This document shows positions 32,849 through 41,332 of a stretch of DNA of 48,427 nucleotides, in pieces. The notes beneath the pieces were generated by a model. That model worked only from the letters and a program-made list of their open reading frames with translations. It was not told where the DNA came from and did not search any database. This DNA comes from Gammaproteobacteria bacterium (lineage in GTDB: Bacteria; Pseudomonadota; Gammaproteobacteria; SZUA-152), in NCBI GenBank assembly GCA_013152545.1, contig JAADGF010000019.1, positions 1 through 48,427 on the forward strand, read 5' to 3'. Position 1 is the stretch's first letter. The number at the start of each line of letters is the position of its first letter. The translations under genes and the position numbers were made by a program.

Positions 32849-34295
32849 TGTGAATCTCCTCACGGAAAGATCGCATGGGCAATCTTAATGTTATATGGGC
32901 CCCAGTAGGATGATTATCGGTCACCGTAATTTTCCCGCCATGCGCGCCGATGAATTCTTTGGCAATGGATAATCCCACGCCTGTTCCTTTAATGTGACCC
33001 AATGCTTTTGCTTCGCCTTGAAAAAATGCATCAAAGACGCGCTCTTTTTCAGAATCTTTTATGCCTGGCCCGTTATCGATGATATCAACTACCGCATCAA
33101 GCCCCATCTCCTTGATAATGATAATTAATTGTCCGTTTTGCGGTGAAAATTTAACAGCATTCGACAATAAGTTATCAATAACCACTCGTAGCATTTCTTT
33201 ATCACCCGTTACCGCAACGGGGGATAATTTAGTTTTAATGTTGAGTTTTTTTGAGATTATGGCAAGTTTTTGATCAACCAATACGCCAGTTATTAATTTT
33301 ATCAGGTGCACCTGTTCATTGTTGGTTTTTGTTTGTTTTGTATGTGCAACACTGAAGTTCAATAAATCTTCAATTAAATGTTGTAACTTACTGGTATTCG
33401 ATACAAGTATTTCCACAACTCGTTTTTGCTGCTCATTTAAACTACCAACGATGCTATCGTCCAGCAAATCAGCCCCCTCTCGAATCGCTGTTAACGGTGT
33501 TTTCAACTCATGAGAGACGTGACGAACAAATTTTGCCTTTTCCTCTTCAACCTCCGCCAATCGTAACCGTAACCAGTTCAATCTTTGTCCCAAGTTTTGC
33601 AAATCTTCAGGTCCAGAGACAATTACTGGATCCGTAAATTCCCCACTTCCCAAGGTGCGAATTGCTTGGTCAATTTGCCGAATTGGACGAGTGAGTATGA
33701 TAGAAAAAATGATGACAATAAGAATGACGCCAGGTAATAGCGCTACCCCTACCCAGACAAACTGATTCTGAGCCGTTGTGGCAACATCATGCAATGCCTG
33801 AACTTCTTTGTCGACAACTCGATTACTGCCAGCCAACACTTTACGCGCCAAATCGGACAGCGTTGAAAACTTACTCACCGTTTCCTTCATGATTTTGCTG
33901 TCAAATTTCTGCTTAATCAATACGTTATATATGCTTTGCTCATTTTTCACCAACGACGTCAATTGGTTACTCATTGACTTATCCAGGGGAAATGCGGATA
34001 AATTTTTTGCCGTTTCCTTAAAAAGCGCATGATTTTCTTTAAACTCATTCAACAAATCGTCATCCCCTAACACTTGGTATTGACGACCAAAACGCTCAAG
34101 CCGTGTTACCGACTCCAATAAAGTCCGACTGGTCTGAGTAGCTTTAGCGGCTTGGTACACAGCCTGCTGGCTTTGATTCGCCAAACGATCCATAAAGATA
34201 CCCGCATAAACCAAGCCTCCCAGTAACGGCACCACGACAAAAGAAAAACCGATGAACAGCTGCTTCCTAAACGACTTGGGTTGTGGAAATATCAT
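32817..34295 (-). CDS. glrK: GlrK/QseE-type sensor histidine kinase
   Basis: A 492-residue inner-membrane kinase. TM1 is about residues 12-33, a helical periplasmic domain follows, TM2 about 180-201, then a HAMP-like linker. His262 lies in RHVSHELKTPLTAIREGADLLDD, a strong match to GlrK/QseE. The ATPase boxes are DNGPGIKDSE and GTGVGLSIAKEFIGAHGG. It heads the three-gene operon and phosphorylates GlrR. The signal is debated even in E. coli (envelope stress, epinephrine, sulfate), so none is assigned here. Confidence 0.93.
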   Translation of the reverse strand: MIFPQPKSFRKQLFIGFSFVVVPLLGGLVYAGIFMDRLANQSQQAVYQAAKATQTSRTLLESVTRLERFGRQYQVLGDDDLLNEFKENHALFKETAKNLSAFPLDKSMSNQLTSLVKNEQSIYNVLIKQKFDSKIMKETVSKFSTLSDLARKVLAGSNRVVDKEVQALHDVATTAQNQFVWVGVALLPGVILIVIIFSIILTRPIRQIDQAIRTLGSGEFTDPVIVSGPEDLQNLGQRLNWLRLRLAEVEEEKAKFVRHVSHELKTPLTAIREGADLLDDSIVGSLNEQQKRVVEILVSNTSKLQHLIEDLLNFSVAHTKQTKTNNEQVHLIKLITGVLVDQKLAIISKKLNIKTKLSPVAVTGDKEMLRVVIDNLLSNAVKFSPQNGQLIIIIKEMGLDAVVDIIDNGPGIKDSEKERVFDAFFQGEAKALGHIKGTGVGLSIAKEFIGAHGGKITVTDNHPTGAHITLRLPMRSFREEIHIVDEDRLQVF

Positions 34296-34979
34296 TGTTG
34301 AATTCAGAGTCTCTGGACGTATTTAGCTAACACAACGCCTTAACGGAGGCAATCAAATGTAAAGTCAGGCCCAAGCACACAGCACCGGAATGAAACGCCT
34401 AGCCCTCGTTGGCTTCGCGAGGTTACCCCCCACAACACAGCCAAACTGCCCTTTAGCATGTTTGATGCGATCATCAGGCAAACCAACTGTAAGCTGGGCA
34501 TACATACATAATTGTGGTTAATACTTGCTCTACCGTTCGTTATTCCATTTTAGTAATAATTCAAATTACCTTTGGCATGTTCGCGAACAAGGAAAAAGCA
34601 CAGCGTTTACCGTTGTAAAATGAGTGCTTTTGACGTAGCTGTTAACGCAATCATCGGGCAAATCAAAAATAAGCTGAAGTTACCTTTGCACACATCACGA
34701 CAATGGCCTGCTTTGCAACCCGTTTAGTCACACATAGAGGTTCATCCCGGTTCCATCATTGGACAACCCCCCATTTTACCCAGTGTAACGATTATTTCAT
34801 AGCCGTGTCGGCTCTGGATCTACATAATATGCAAAACCACGCGCCTGCCTCTGGTCACAGACATTGCGATTGTGATGCCAGGACTTTATTATAGGCCACA
34901 TTACAATATATATACCCGTAGATTAAACGCTGATAGCTATAACTTGGTGGTTCACACAAAAAAGATCTGTAACGTATTC
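34296..34979. other. Intergenic region with a diverged direct repeat
   Basis: These 684 bases lie between the divergent glrK and ABC transporter genes. Two related blocks are visible: GCGATCATCAGGCAAA with ACTGTAAGCTG from 34467, and GCAATCATCGGGCAAA with AAATAAGCTG from 34650, about 180 bases apart. No gene is supported. Its origin is unclear; it may be decayed duplicated sequence. Confidence 0.45.
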
Positions 34980-35876
34980 ATGACTTGCATCATCGAAGCT
35001 CAAAATCTGGTTAAACATTTTAATGGTGTCATCGCTGTTAACGGCGTTAGCTTTGCCCTTCAACCGGGCGTATGTTTTGGCTTGCTTGGCCCCAATGGCG
35101 CCGGCAAAACCACAACGATTGAAATGCTGGAGGGGCTTATTACGCCAACAGCAGGCAATGTATATTTTAATGGCAAAAAATATGACAAAAAATACAGTAA
35201 CAATTTCAAAGAAAATGCAGGCATCATGTTCCAATCCACCGCGCTACAGGAGTTCGTTACCGTAAAAGAAACACTTAATCTATTTACCGACCTATACTCT
35301 AAGTCCGTCAATATAGACGCCCTAATTGAGCAATGTGCCTTATCAGAATTTTTAAATCGCGAAACAACCAAGTTATCAGGAGGACAACGTCAACGCTTAT
35401 TATTGGCGATCGCTCTCATCAATGACCCAACGGTTATTTTTTTAGATGAACCCACCACTGGACTAGACCCACAGTCAAGGCGAAATTTCTGGAACCTGGT
35501 GCGCGACATTCAGGCACAAAAAAAAACCGTCATTCTAACAACCCATTACATGGAAGAAGCCTACGAACTCTGCGACGAAATCGCCATAATGGATCACGGT
35601 AAAATAATCACCCGAGGCACCCCTGAAAAACTCCTGGCCCAGCACTTTAATAGTGTGGTGCTACAGCTTCCGGCCGAAGATATTGACGGTGATTTGTCAC
35701 AATTACCATTTACACCCGTGCGAAACGCAAAACACCTGGAATTCGAATGCACGGATGTAAATACTGCATTGCGGATATTATTACAGAAAAACATTAACTT
35801 AAGAAACTTACGAATCCGGTCACATACATTGGATGATCTTTTCCTTAAATTAACAGGCCATCAACTTCGCGCATGA
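34980..35876 (+). CDS. ABC transporter ATP-binding protein (DrrA/NodI-like)
   Basis: About 298 residues. Walker A is GPNGAGKTTT, the signature motif is LSGGQRQRL, Walker B is PTVIFLDEPTTGLDP and the H-loop is ILTTHYMEEA. The C-terminal ~70 residues form the extra domain of ABC-2 exporter ATPases. I start at ATG 34980 (MTCIIEAQNLV); the frame is open upstream for 36 more codons that show no family similarity. The stop overlaps the permease start by 4 bases, so the two form an exporter. The cargo is unknown; drug, polysaccharide or lipid export is typical. Confidence 0.93.
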   Translation: MTCIIEAQNLVKHFNGVIAVNGVSFALQPGVCFGLLGPNGAGKTTTIEMLEGLITPTAGNVYFNGKKYDKKYSNNFKENAGIMFQSTALQEFVTVKETLNLFTDLYSKSVNIDALIEQCALSEFLNRETTKLSGGQRQRLLLAIALINDPTVIFLDEPTTGLDPQSRRNFWNLVRDIQAQKKTVILTTHYMEEAYELCDEIAIMDHGKIITRGTPEKLLAQHFNSVVLQLPAEDIDGDLSQLPFTPVRNAKHLEFECTDVNTALRILLQKNINLRNLRIRSHTLDDLFLKLTGHQLRA

Positions 35877-36913
35877 AACTAAAACGTTTTCGCGCTATTT
35901 TAATCGCCAGGAACCGGGAGTTTTTGCGTGACCGCTCGGCTTTGGCATGGAATTTTCTCTTCCCGGTATTGATCGTCATTGGTTTTGCCTTTGCATTTTC
36001 CGACAAAACCATCAACATCTACAAGGTAGGAATCATCGGCGACCCGAATAGCGCACTGATCAAGGAGCATTCTTTTTTCAAAACCAAACACATCACCTTC
36101 GTGCCACTGGATGACTTAAAAAATGCCATTGTAAAAATTGAAAAACATCAGTTGGATATGCTTTTTGACCTGAATACCCGGCACTATTGGGTTAACAACG
36201 AGTCTCCTGGCGGCTATATACTGGAACGCGTTTTGCTCAGCTCGAAGCAGCAAACCTCCCCCCATGAAACAACCCTCGCCACGCCCTTTATAAAACAAAA
36301 AGTCACGGGAAGAGCCATTCGCTATATTGATTGGTTGGTGCCAGGTATCCTAGCAATGAATATTATGTTTAGCGCATTATTCGGCGTAGGCTACGTCATG
36401 GTTCGCTATCGCAAGAATGGCGTACTGAAACGCCTTAAAGCGACGCCATTAAGCGCCTTCGAGTTTCTGTCCGCACAGATCGCATCACGCCTTTGGCTGG
36501 TTATGCTAATCACCGTGGCGGTTTATATTGGCGCCGATTTATTTCTTAATCTTCCAATGTACGGCTCTTATTTCAACCTGTTTCTGGTCTTTGTATTAGG
36601 CTCCATTAGCATGATAAGCGTAGGACTACTCGTGGCAGCACGTACCACCAGCGAAGAATTTGCTGGCGGCATACTCAACCTCATCAGTTGGCCCATGATG
36701 TTTTTGTCCGGTGTCTGGTTTTCCTTGGAAGGAATCCATCCAGCCTTACAAAAATTAGCCCTGCTCTTTCCATTAACCCATCTAATTAGCGCGGCACGCG
36801 CGATCATGCTGGATGGTGCAAGTTTAATGGATATTACCCCCCAACTTTTGACATTGTCTCTAATCAGTATCGCGTTATTGATCATCGGTGCAATGACGTT
36901 CAGGTGGAACTAA
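35873..36913 (+). CDS. ABC-2 type transporter permease
   Basis: A 346-residue inner-membrane subunit. TM1 is near residues 25-42 (WNFLFPVLIVIGFAFAF), followed by a periplasmic domain of about 110 residues, then five hydrophobic segments, including DWLVPGILAMNIMFSALFGVGY, VMLITVAVYIGADLFL and GGILNLISWPMMFLSGVWFSLEGIHP, the last a family signature. Translationally coupled to the ATPase gene. Converges with the rubredoxin gene. Confidence 0.92.
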   Translation: MKLKRFRAILIARNREFLRDRSALAWNFLFPVLIVIGFAFAFSDKTINIYKVGIIGDPNSALIKEHSFFKTKHITFVPLDDLKNAIVKIEKHQLDMLFDLNTRHYWVNNESPGGYILERVLLSSKQQTSPHETTLATPFIKQKVTGRAIRYIDWLVPGILAMNIMFSALFGVGYVMVRYRKNGVLKRLKATPLSAFEFLSAQIASRLWLVMLITVAVYIGADLFLNLPMYGSYFNLFLVFVLGSISMISVGLLVAARTTSEEFAGGILNLISWPMMFLSGVWFSLEGIHPALQKLALLFPLTHLISAARAIMLDGASLMDITPQLLTLSLISIALLIIGAMTFRWN

Positions 36914-36946
36914 CCTGCCAAGCACAAAACGTCAAACAAACGCTAC

Positions 36947-37117
36947 TTACTCATCAATATTTATCATTTCGAAATCTGATTTAGAGACATTGCAATCTGG
37001 GCACTCCCATTCGTCAGGAACGTCATCCCAGCGCGTTCCGGGCGCTATACCTTCGTGCGGTAAACCTTCTGCCTCATCATAAATAAAGCCACAAACCAAA
37101 CACTGCCATTTTTTCAT
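36947..37117 (-). CDS. Rubredoxin
   Basis: A 56-residue protein. MKKWQCLVCGFIYDEAEG carries the first C-x-x-C, and DEWECPDCNVSKSDFE the second; together they bind one iron. APGTRWDDVPDEW is the typical rubredoxin core. The start has GAGTGGTC upstream, a weak ribosome site. It transfers single electrons in the cytosol, usually between a reductase and an oxygenase or oxygen/peroxide-detoxifying enzyme. No rubredoxin reductase, alkane hydroxylase or rubrerythrin gene is in the window, so its partner is unknown; the P450 9 kb away is a remote possibility. Confidence 0.97.
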   Translation of the reverse strand: MKKWQCLVCGFIYDEAEGLPHEGIAPGTRWDDVPDEWECPDCNVSKSDFEMINIDE

Positions 37118-37701
37118 GACCACTCACCTCAATTGATCGACTGATTATTCTTTACGATAATAACCTACGCGCTATTAATAGCCGGGAACGTATGCAAAAT
37201 TGCACATATCCCTGGAGTATCATTAATTTTTTAGAATAATAAAGCGTTCGGAAATTAAATGAAATATTTAGATGCGCTAAATTTATGTAAAAAACGGAAT
37301 CATTGACATCATCAATAATGCGGCCAAACAAGAACGATAATTTGCACAATGACAACTGGCGAGTGATGCCTGACTATTACCTTCGCTACTTGCAACATCT
37401 ATCAATTCACGCTACATCTCTATTGATCAACTTGCCAACCTCATATCCAGCAACAGCTCTGCCCAACACATTAATACTATAATTTCGATATTATTAATTG
37501 AAATTACATCACTATGACATTATGCTCATTTCACCGTACAATAGCTGGCCAAAGCATCAGCTTGTTAGAAAAAGGCTAGATCTGTTGAGGTTTCATTTTC
37601 ATCACTGTTACACCTGAAAAAAACGCCGCCAACAGTCCCTGGCGACAAAACATTGTTGTCAACCAACAATTATAAAATCAATCAGACAGGTATACTATAC
37701 A
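37118..37701. other. Intergenic region upstream of the RRM gene
   Basis: These 584 AT-rich bases hold no supported gene; a 67-codon frame on the minus strand looks like chance. The long leader before an RNA-binding-protein gene could hold autoregulatory structure, but I cannot point to a clear one. Confidence 0.4.
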
Positions 37702-38175
37702 ATGAATTTACAATTGCCTTCAGTAAAGCGTTACATAAATGGTGTCGTTTTTTCTTTAGTCGCATTGGGCGTGTTATACGTAATCTTTGGCGTCATCCAA
37801 ATAGTAGAGTTAAATTTAGTGGTATCACTACTCGTTGGGCTTCTCGCAGGTCATTTCATTGGAGCCGTAGTTGCAGAACCGCAAGGCAAAACCAAGAATA
37901 AAAAAATAACGCCGTCGGAAGGAATCCAAACACTTTACATTGGAAATTTAGCCTTCAAAACCTCACGCCATGAACTGAATACGCTGTTCGAACCCTATGG
38001 AACAGTACATTCAACACGCATCATGGTAGACAAAGCCACGCGAAAACCCAGAGGCTACGCTTTTGTTGAAATGGACAGCAATGATGCGATAAAGGCGATA
38101 TCCGAGCTCAACGGCAGTTTGTTTGCGGGTAGAAACATCAAAGTCAGTGCGGCAAATGAGCGTAGTGCGCGCTGA
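37702..38175 (+). CDS. RRM RNA-binding protein with N-terminal membrane hairpin
   Basis: A 157-residue protein. Residues about 12-34 (INGVVFSLVALGVLYVIFGVI) and 36-57 (VELNLVVSLLVGLLAGHFIG) are hydrophobic and separated by a very short turn. After a basic linker (KTKNKKITPSEG), residues 77-153 are one RNA recognition motif: RNP2 is LYIGNL and RNP1 is KPRGYAFVEM, both with the aromatic residues that stack on RNA. Bacterial RRM proteins are usually short and soluble; the membrane anchor would place RNA binding on the cytosolic face of the membrane. No operon partner. Confidence 0.9.
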   Translation: MNLQLPSVKRYINGVVFSLVALGVLYVIFGVIQIVELNLVVSLLVGLLAGHFIGAVVAEPQGKTKNKKITPSEGIQTLYIGNLAFKTSRHELNTLFEPYGTVHSTRIMVDKATRKPRGYAFVEMDSNDAIKAISELNGSLFAGRNIKVSAANERSAR

Positions 38176-38427
38176 TGTGGCGCATTGAGCGATTCCATAC
38201 ACCTTAAAACAGATAACTGATTCCGGTAAGCTTTGATTTGCTCAACCTACAATAGATTGAAGGATAAAAAATAGAACATAATCAATGATATACGTTAAAA
38301 TGGTGTTTCACTCATAATACCACCATACTGTTGCGTCTGAAAAAAATGTCAAGCGAAATACTCTTTCCAGGCGCAACAGAGAGGAATATGAAACTATGAA
38401 TTCCAAAGGGTACTTCTCTCCTCACCC

Positions 38428-39093
38428 TCAATTCATAAATATCTTTTCCAACTGATCCATATCATTAGTGACACTCCACTTGCCTCCTCCCGACGTCACA
38501 CGTGTTTGCCAACTATCCAGCCTATCCAAATACTCCTTGGGGTTATAATTATCACTGCGCAGTTTTGTTACGTTCACCGCAACCACACTAAAACCTTTTA
38601 ATTTGAGATCAATATCACGGTTATACCCCTTGTCCAACTCCTCCTTCAAATCAGAAAAAATGAGTATGGTTTTCCTGCCAGGATTTTTTTCATTTAAATA
38701 CTCTGTTGCCTGTAAAATTCCACCGGTGATATCAGTGTATTTCGCTGGTTGGACCGTTTTAACGAACTCATCGATCTTCTCTTTAAATAATCGTTTTTGG
38801 CGATTTGCCGTGCTGGGGCGGTCATCAAAAGACACTTTAGCCACAATATCCTTTTCACTGAAGCTACCCGTATCGATTCGAGCAACGGCAAATGAATCAC
38901 CTGGATACAGCTTTGATAAAGCAACGTTAATAATTTGCTGAGCCTTCACCAATTCGTCAGTGTAAGTGCCAGAGGTATCAATGAGCATGTAAACACCGTG
39001 GCCACGCAAAGTGTTATTACTGCAACTCGCCAACAGTAAAAAAACGGACCCCATAATCGCTATGAAAAAGCCAATGGGTATGCGATGAATCAT
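38428..39093 (-). CDS. Lipoprotein with a von Willebrand factor A domain
   Basis: A 221-residue protein. The N-terminal signal ends in LLASC (Cys24), so it is a probable lipoprotein. The vWA fold is clear: YMLIDTSGTYTD gives the metal site D39-x-S41-x-T43, DITGGILQATEYL supplies the conserved Thr, and KTILIFSDLKEEL the later Asp, so the metal site seems complete. vWA domains bind proteins through a metal ion. Its ATG overlaps the stop of the polytopic membrane protein gene by 4 bases, so the two are coupled and likely form a complex. I do not recognise this pair as a named system. Confidence 0.85.
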   Translation of the reverse strand: MIHRIPIGFFIAIMGSVFLLLASCSNNTLRGHGVYMLIDTSGTYTDELVKAQQIINVALSKLYPGDSFAVARIDTGSFSEKDIVAKVSFDDRPSTANRQKRLFKEKIDEFVKTVQPAKYTDITGGILQATEYLNEKNPGRKTILIFSDLKEELDKGYNRDIDLKLKGFSVVAVNVTKLRSDNYNPKEYLDRLDSWQTRVTSGGGKWSVTNDMDQLEKIFMN

Positions 39094-40556
39094 GACGCCT
39101 CCTTTATTAAGTCAGGCGACTCTAGCTTACGCGTTTCCTTTGCGATCAATGTTGGAATCTCATTTTTTTTGCGGTTTTTAATCTTATATTCAAACCACAA
39201 AGGCGCAAAAACAAATAAATCATAAATATGTAGCATCATGATTCCCATATAGTGAAAGGAATTGCCCAAAACACGCAAAAAAAACGCCAACACACGCACC
39301 ACGCCAATACCACTAACACCCAGAAGAGTTCGTGTCGAGGCAATAAAATTTTCCAGCGGAATTGCCACGAAAGTCAGTGCAAATGGCAAAATAAACCCCA
39401 TCCCCATCTGAGCAGCGGTGGTGATCCAGGCAAACTCATTATTTGCCGCCGCAATGACCTCACCACGCAACAATGCGCTGGTGGCCAGTTCATCGTGCAT
39501 TAACAATTCACGCATATAAGCGAGCCCTGCCTCCACTGCTGCCAGTGAAAATAGAAAACTAAAGGTAATCCAAATCATGCGCACCCGCATTTTATCCTTA
39601 AGTGCACCAATCGCAGGAAATAACCGCGTTATACGCAAAGATTCCATCAGAAATATGCCCATGGTAATCTCCACCAAAATGATCACCAATGCGGCGATAT
39701 CAGCGGTGCGGTAGCCACCGATCATACTGTTACCACCAACCATTTCAGCCATCGGCCGGGCAATCAGATGAAAGTTAATCATGGCACCGCCAACAGCCAC
39801 TGACAACACCAACAAAGAAATAAAGAACTGACTTAACGATGATGATGACAACATACGTACCGCACGATCAGAACCATTCAAAATATTTTCATAATCCTCC
39901 ATGTGACGATCGATCACCTTTGATCGCTCCAATAAACTAATAACATTGCTATCAGCCACATCAATCACATGCAACACCTTACGCCAACTGGGCAACATGC
40001 CTTTCAATACTTCATGCTTTTCCTTGCGCGCGGTGCGATACTCTTCGATAGCCGACTTGTGCGCATTAACCAATGATTCATGGATATCTTCCAGAATATC
40101 AACCACGACGGGGTCACCTTTCGACGGGATTTTTGCCACAGCTTCCACGGCAGCAACCCATCCAGGTGGTGATGGTGGAACCTCGGTACTTTCTTTGTAA
40201 GCGTCCTCAACAATGGCTATTTCTTCCTGAAGCTTCCTGTGCAGGGATGGCGTCTCAGCTAATTCCTTGCTCACTGTTGCATTGATACGCTCAAATTCAC
40301 GTTCAATTACGCGCTCTGACGCTTCTCTTCCCGCCGCCAGAAGAACTTCTTTGTTACGCAAAGACAGCCTGTGTTCAACACGCTCCAAGGCAAAAGAGGA
40401 CAATCGCATCGCATTATGTAACATGCGACTAAAAGACTTAATCGCACCATGTGCAGAATCCCTCGCCATGTAAAAAAAAACGGCCAGTATGACAAACCAG
40501 ATCGCTCCAGAAACAAAATAATTCGGTACAATTAAAAATACATCTGTGAAAGACAT
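39090..40556 (-). CDS. Polytopic membrane protein with a cytosolic helical domain, unknown function
   Basis: About 488 residues. TM1 is residues ~8-29 (from the MSFTDV start). Residues ~35-240 are long charged helices, probably coiled coil (VEHRLSLRNKEVLLAAGREASER, EEYRTARKEKHEVL). Then about five hydrophobic segments follow: FFISLLVLSVAVGGAMINF, IAALVIILVEITMGIFLM, WITFSFLFSLAAVEAGLAY, MGMGFILPFALTFVAIPLENF and a long C-terminal pair ending in YDLFVFAPLWFEYK, then a basic cytosolic tail. I chose ATG 40556; an ATG four codons earlier is possible. It is the first gene of the two-gene operon with the vWA lipoprotein. I recognise no family. Confidence 0.8.
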   Translation of the reverse strand: MSFTDVFLIVPNYFVSGAIWFVILAVFFYMARDSAHGAIKSFSRMLHNAMRLSSFALERVEHRLSLRNKEVLLAAGREASERVIEREFERINATVSKELAETPSLHRKLQEEIAIVEDAYKESTEVPPSPPGWVAAVEAVAKIPSKGDPVVVDILEDIHESLVNAHKSAIEEYRTARKEKHEVLKGMLPSWRKVLHVIDVADSNVISLLERSKVIDRHMEDYENILNGSDRAVRMLSSSSLSQFFISLLVLSVAVGGAMINFHLIARPMAEMVGGNSMIGGYRTADIAALVIILVEITMGIFLMESLRITRLFPAIGALKDKMRVRMIWITFSFLFSLAAVEAGLAYMRELLMHDELATSALLRGEVIAAANNEFAWITTAAQMGMGFILPFALTFVAIPLENFIASTRTLLGVSGIGVVRVLAFFLRVLGNSFHYMGIMMLHIYDLFVFAPLWFEYKIKNRKKNEIPTLIAKETRKLESPDLIKEAS

Positions 40557-41332
40557 CGCATCCTCCATCCATCATTGACGCATAAATTTGATACTTATCA
40601 ACGCCCGTCAATACATCGATAAATATAAAAGACTCTGTGTAAAATAGATGCACCAGAAGCTGCTACGGTTATTAATTGCTGCAACTGATAAGCAGTGGGT
40701 GAGCCCAAACGTTACAACCACTAATGACCACTACATGCGATGCTAATCCGGTTGCTAACCAACCAGACAGGGAATTAGCTTCCCCTATTTCACAGACCTT
40801 CGGCCAGCTAAACTTCAAACTGTCTAAAGCAAATGATATACCATAAAATAAAAATTCCATGTTAGAACTACATTTATTCACCACGAGTTCATGCGTTTTA
40901 TGGTAATTTACAAGATATTAGCATCATTACCCTCGTTACCGGTAATAACCAACCAAAGGTGCCAAACGCTAACGTATCAGGCGAACAATGAACCCTGCTT
41001 GGAAAAACCAACACCGATAAAACGTCGGACTTAAAACAACCATCAACAATAACAATCAACGTCTATGTATGTTGATACAATCACAACGACAAGTTAAGTT
41101 GCATCGAAAACGCATGCTAATCACTTATAGTCATAATGGCGCATTCGCCAGCAACACGCAACACTAACTATAAGTGCTAGAAAAAGAGCAGAGAATATCG
41201 ATAGGCGACCGACAAGAGTTAATTAATTAAAAACGTTGGAAAAAACAGCCTATTACCAGAATCTCACCCCATTCAGGCTTACCTGTGTTATTTTAAAATT
41301 ATATACTTATGCCCCAAGGACCTAGATCAGCA
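40557..41332. other. Intergenic region, no gene seen
   Basis: These 776 bases separate the divergent membrane-protein and rlmKL genes. I see no convincing ORF, repeat copy, tRNA or terminator. AT-rich stretches near 41220-41300 could be the rlmKL promoter. Confidence 0.45.

Noticed and set aside
37152-37355. 67-residue minus-strand ORF upstream of the RRM gene
   Set aside because: AT-rich low-complexity frame without start signals; likely chance.
38428-40556. Zorya-like (ZorAB) or MotAB-type motor operon
   Set aside because: The lipoprotein has a vWA fold rather than an OmpA peptidoglycan-binding domain, and the membrane protein lacks recognisable MotA/ExbB motifs.
40672-40884. 70-residue minus-strand ORF in the gap upstream of rlmKL
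   Set aside because: No ribosome-binding site, no recognisable family and composition not clearly protein-like.
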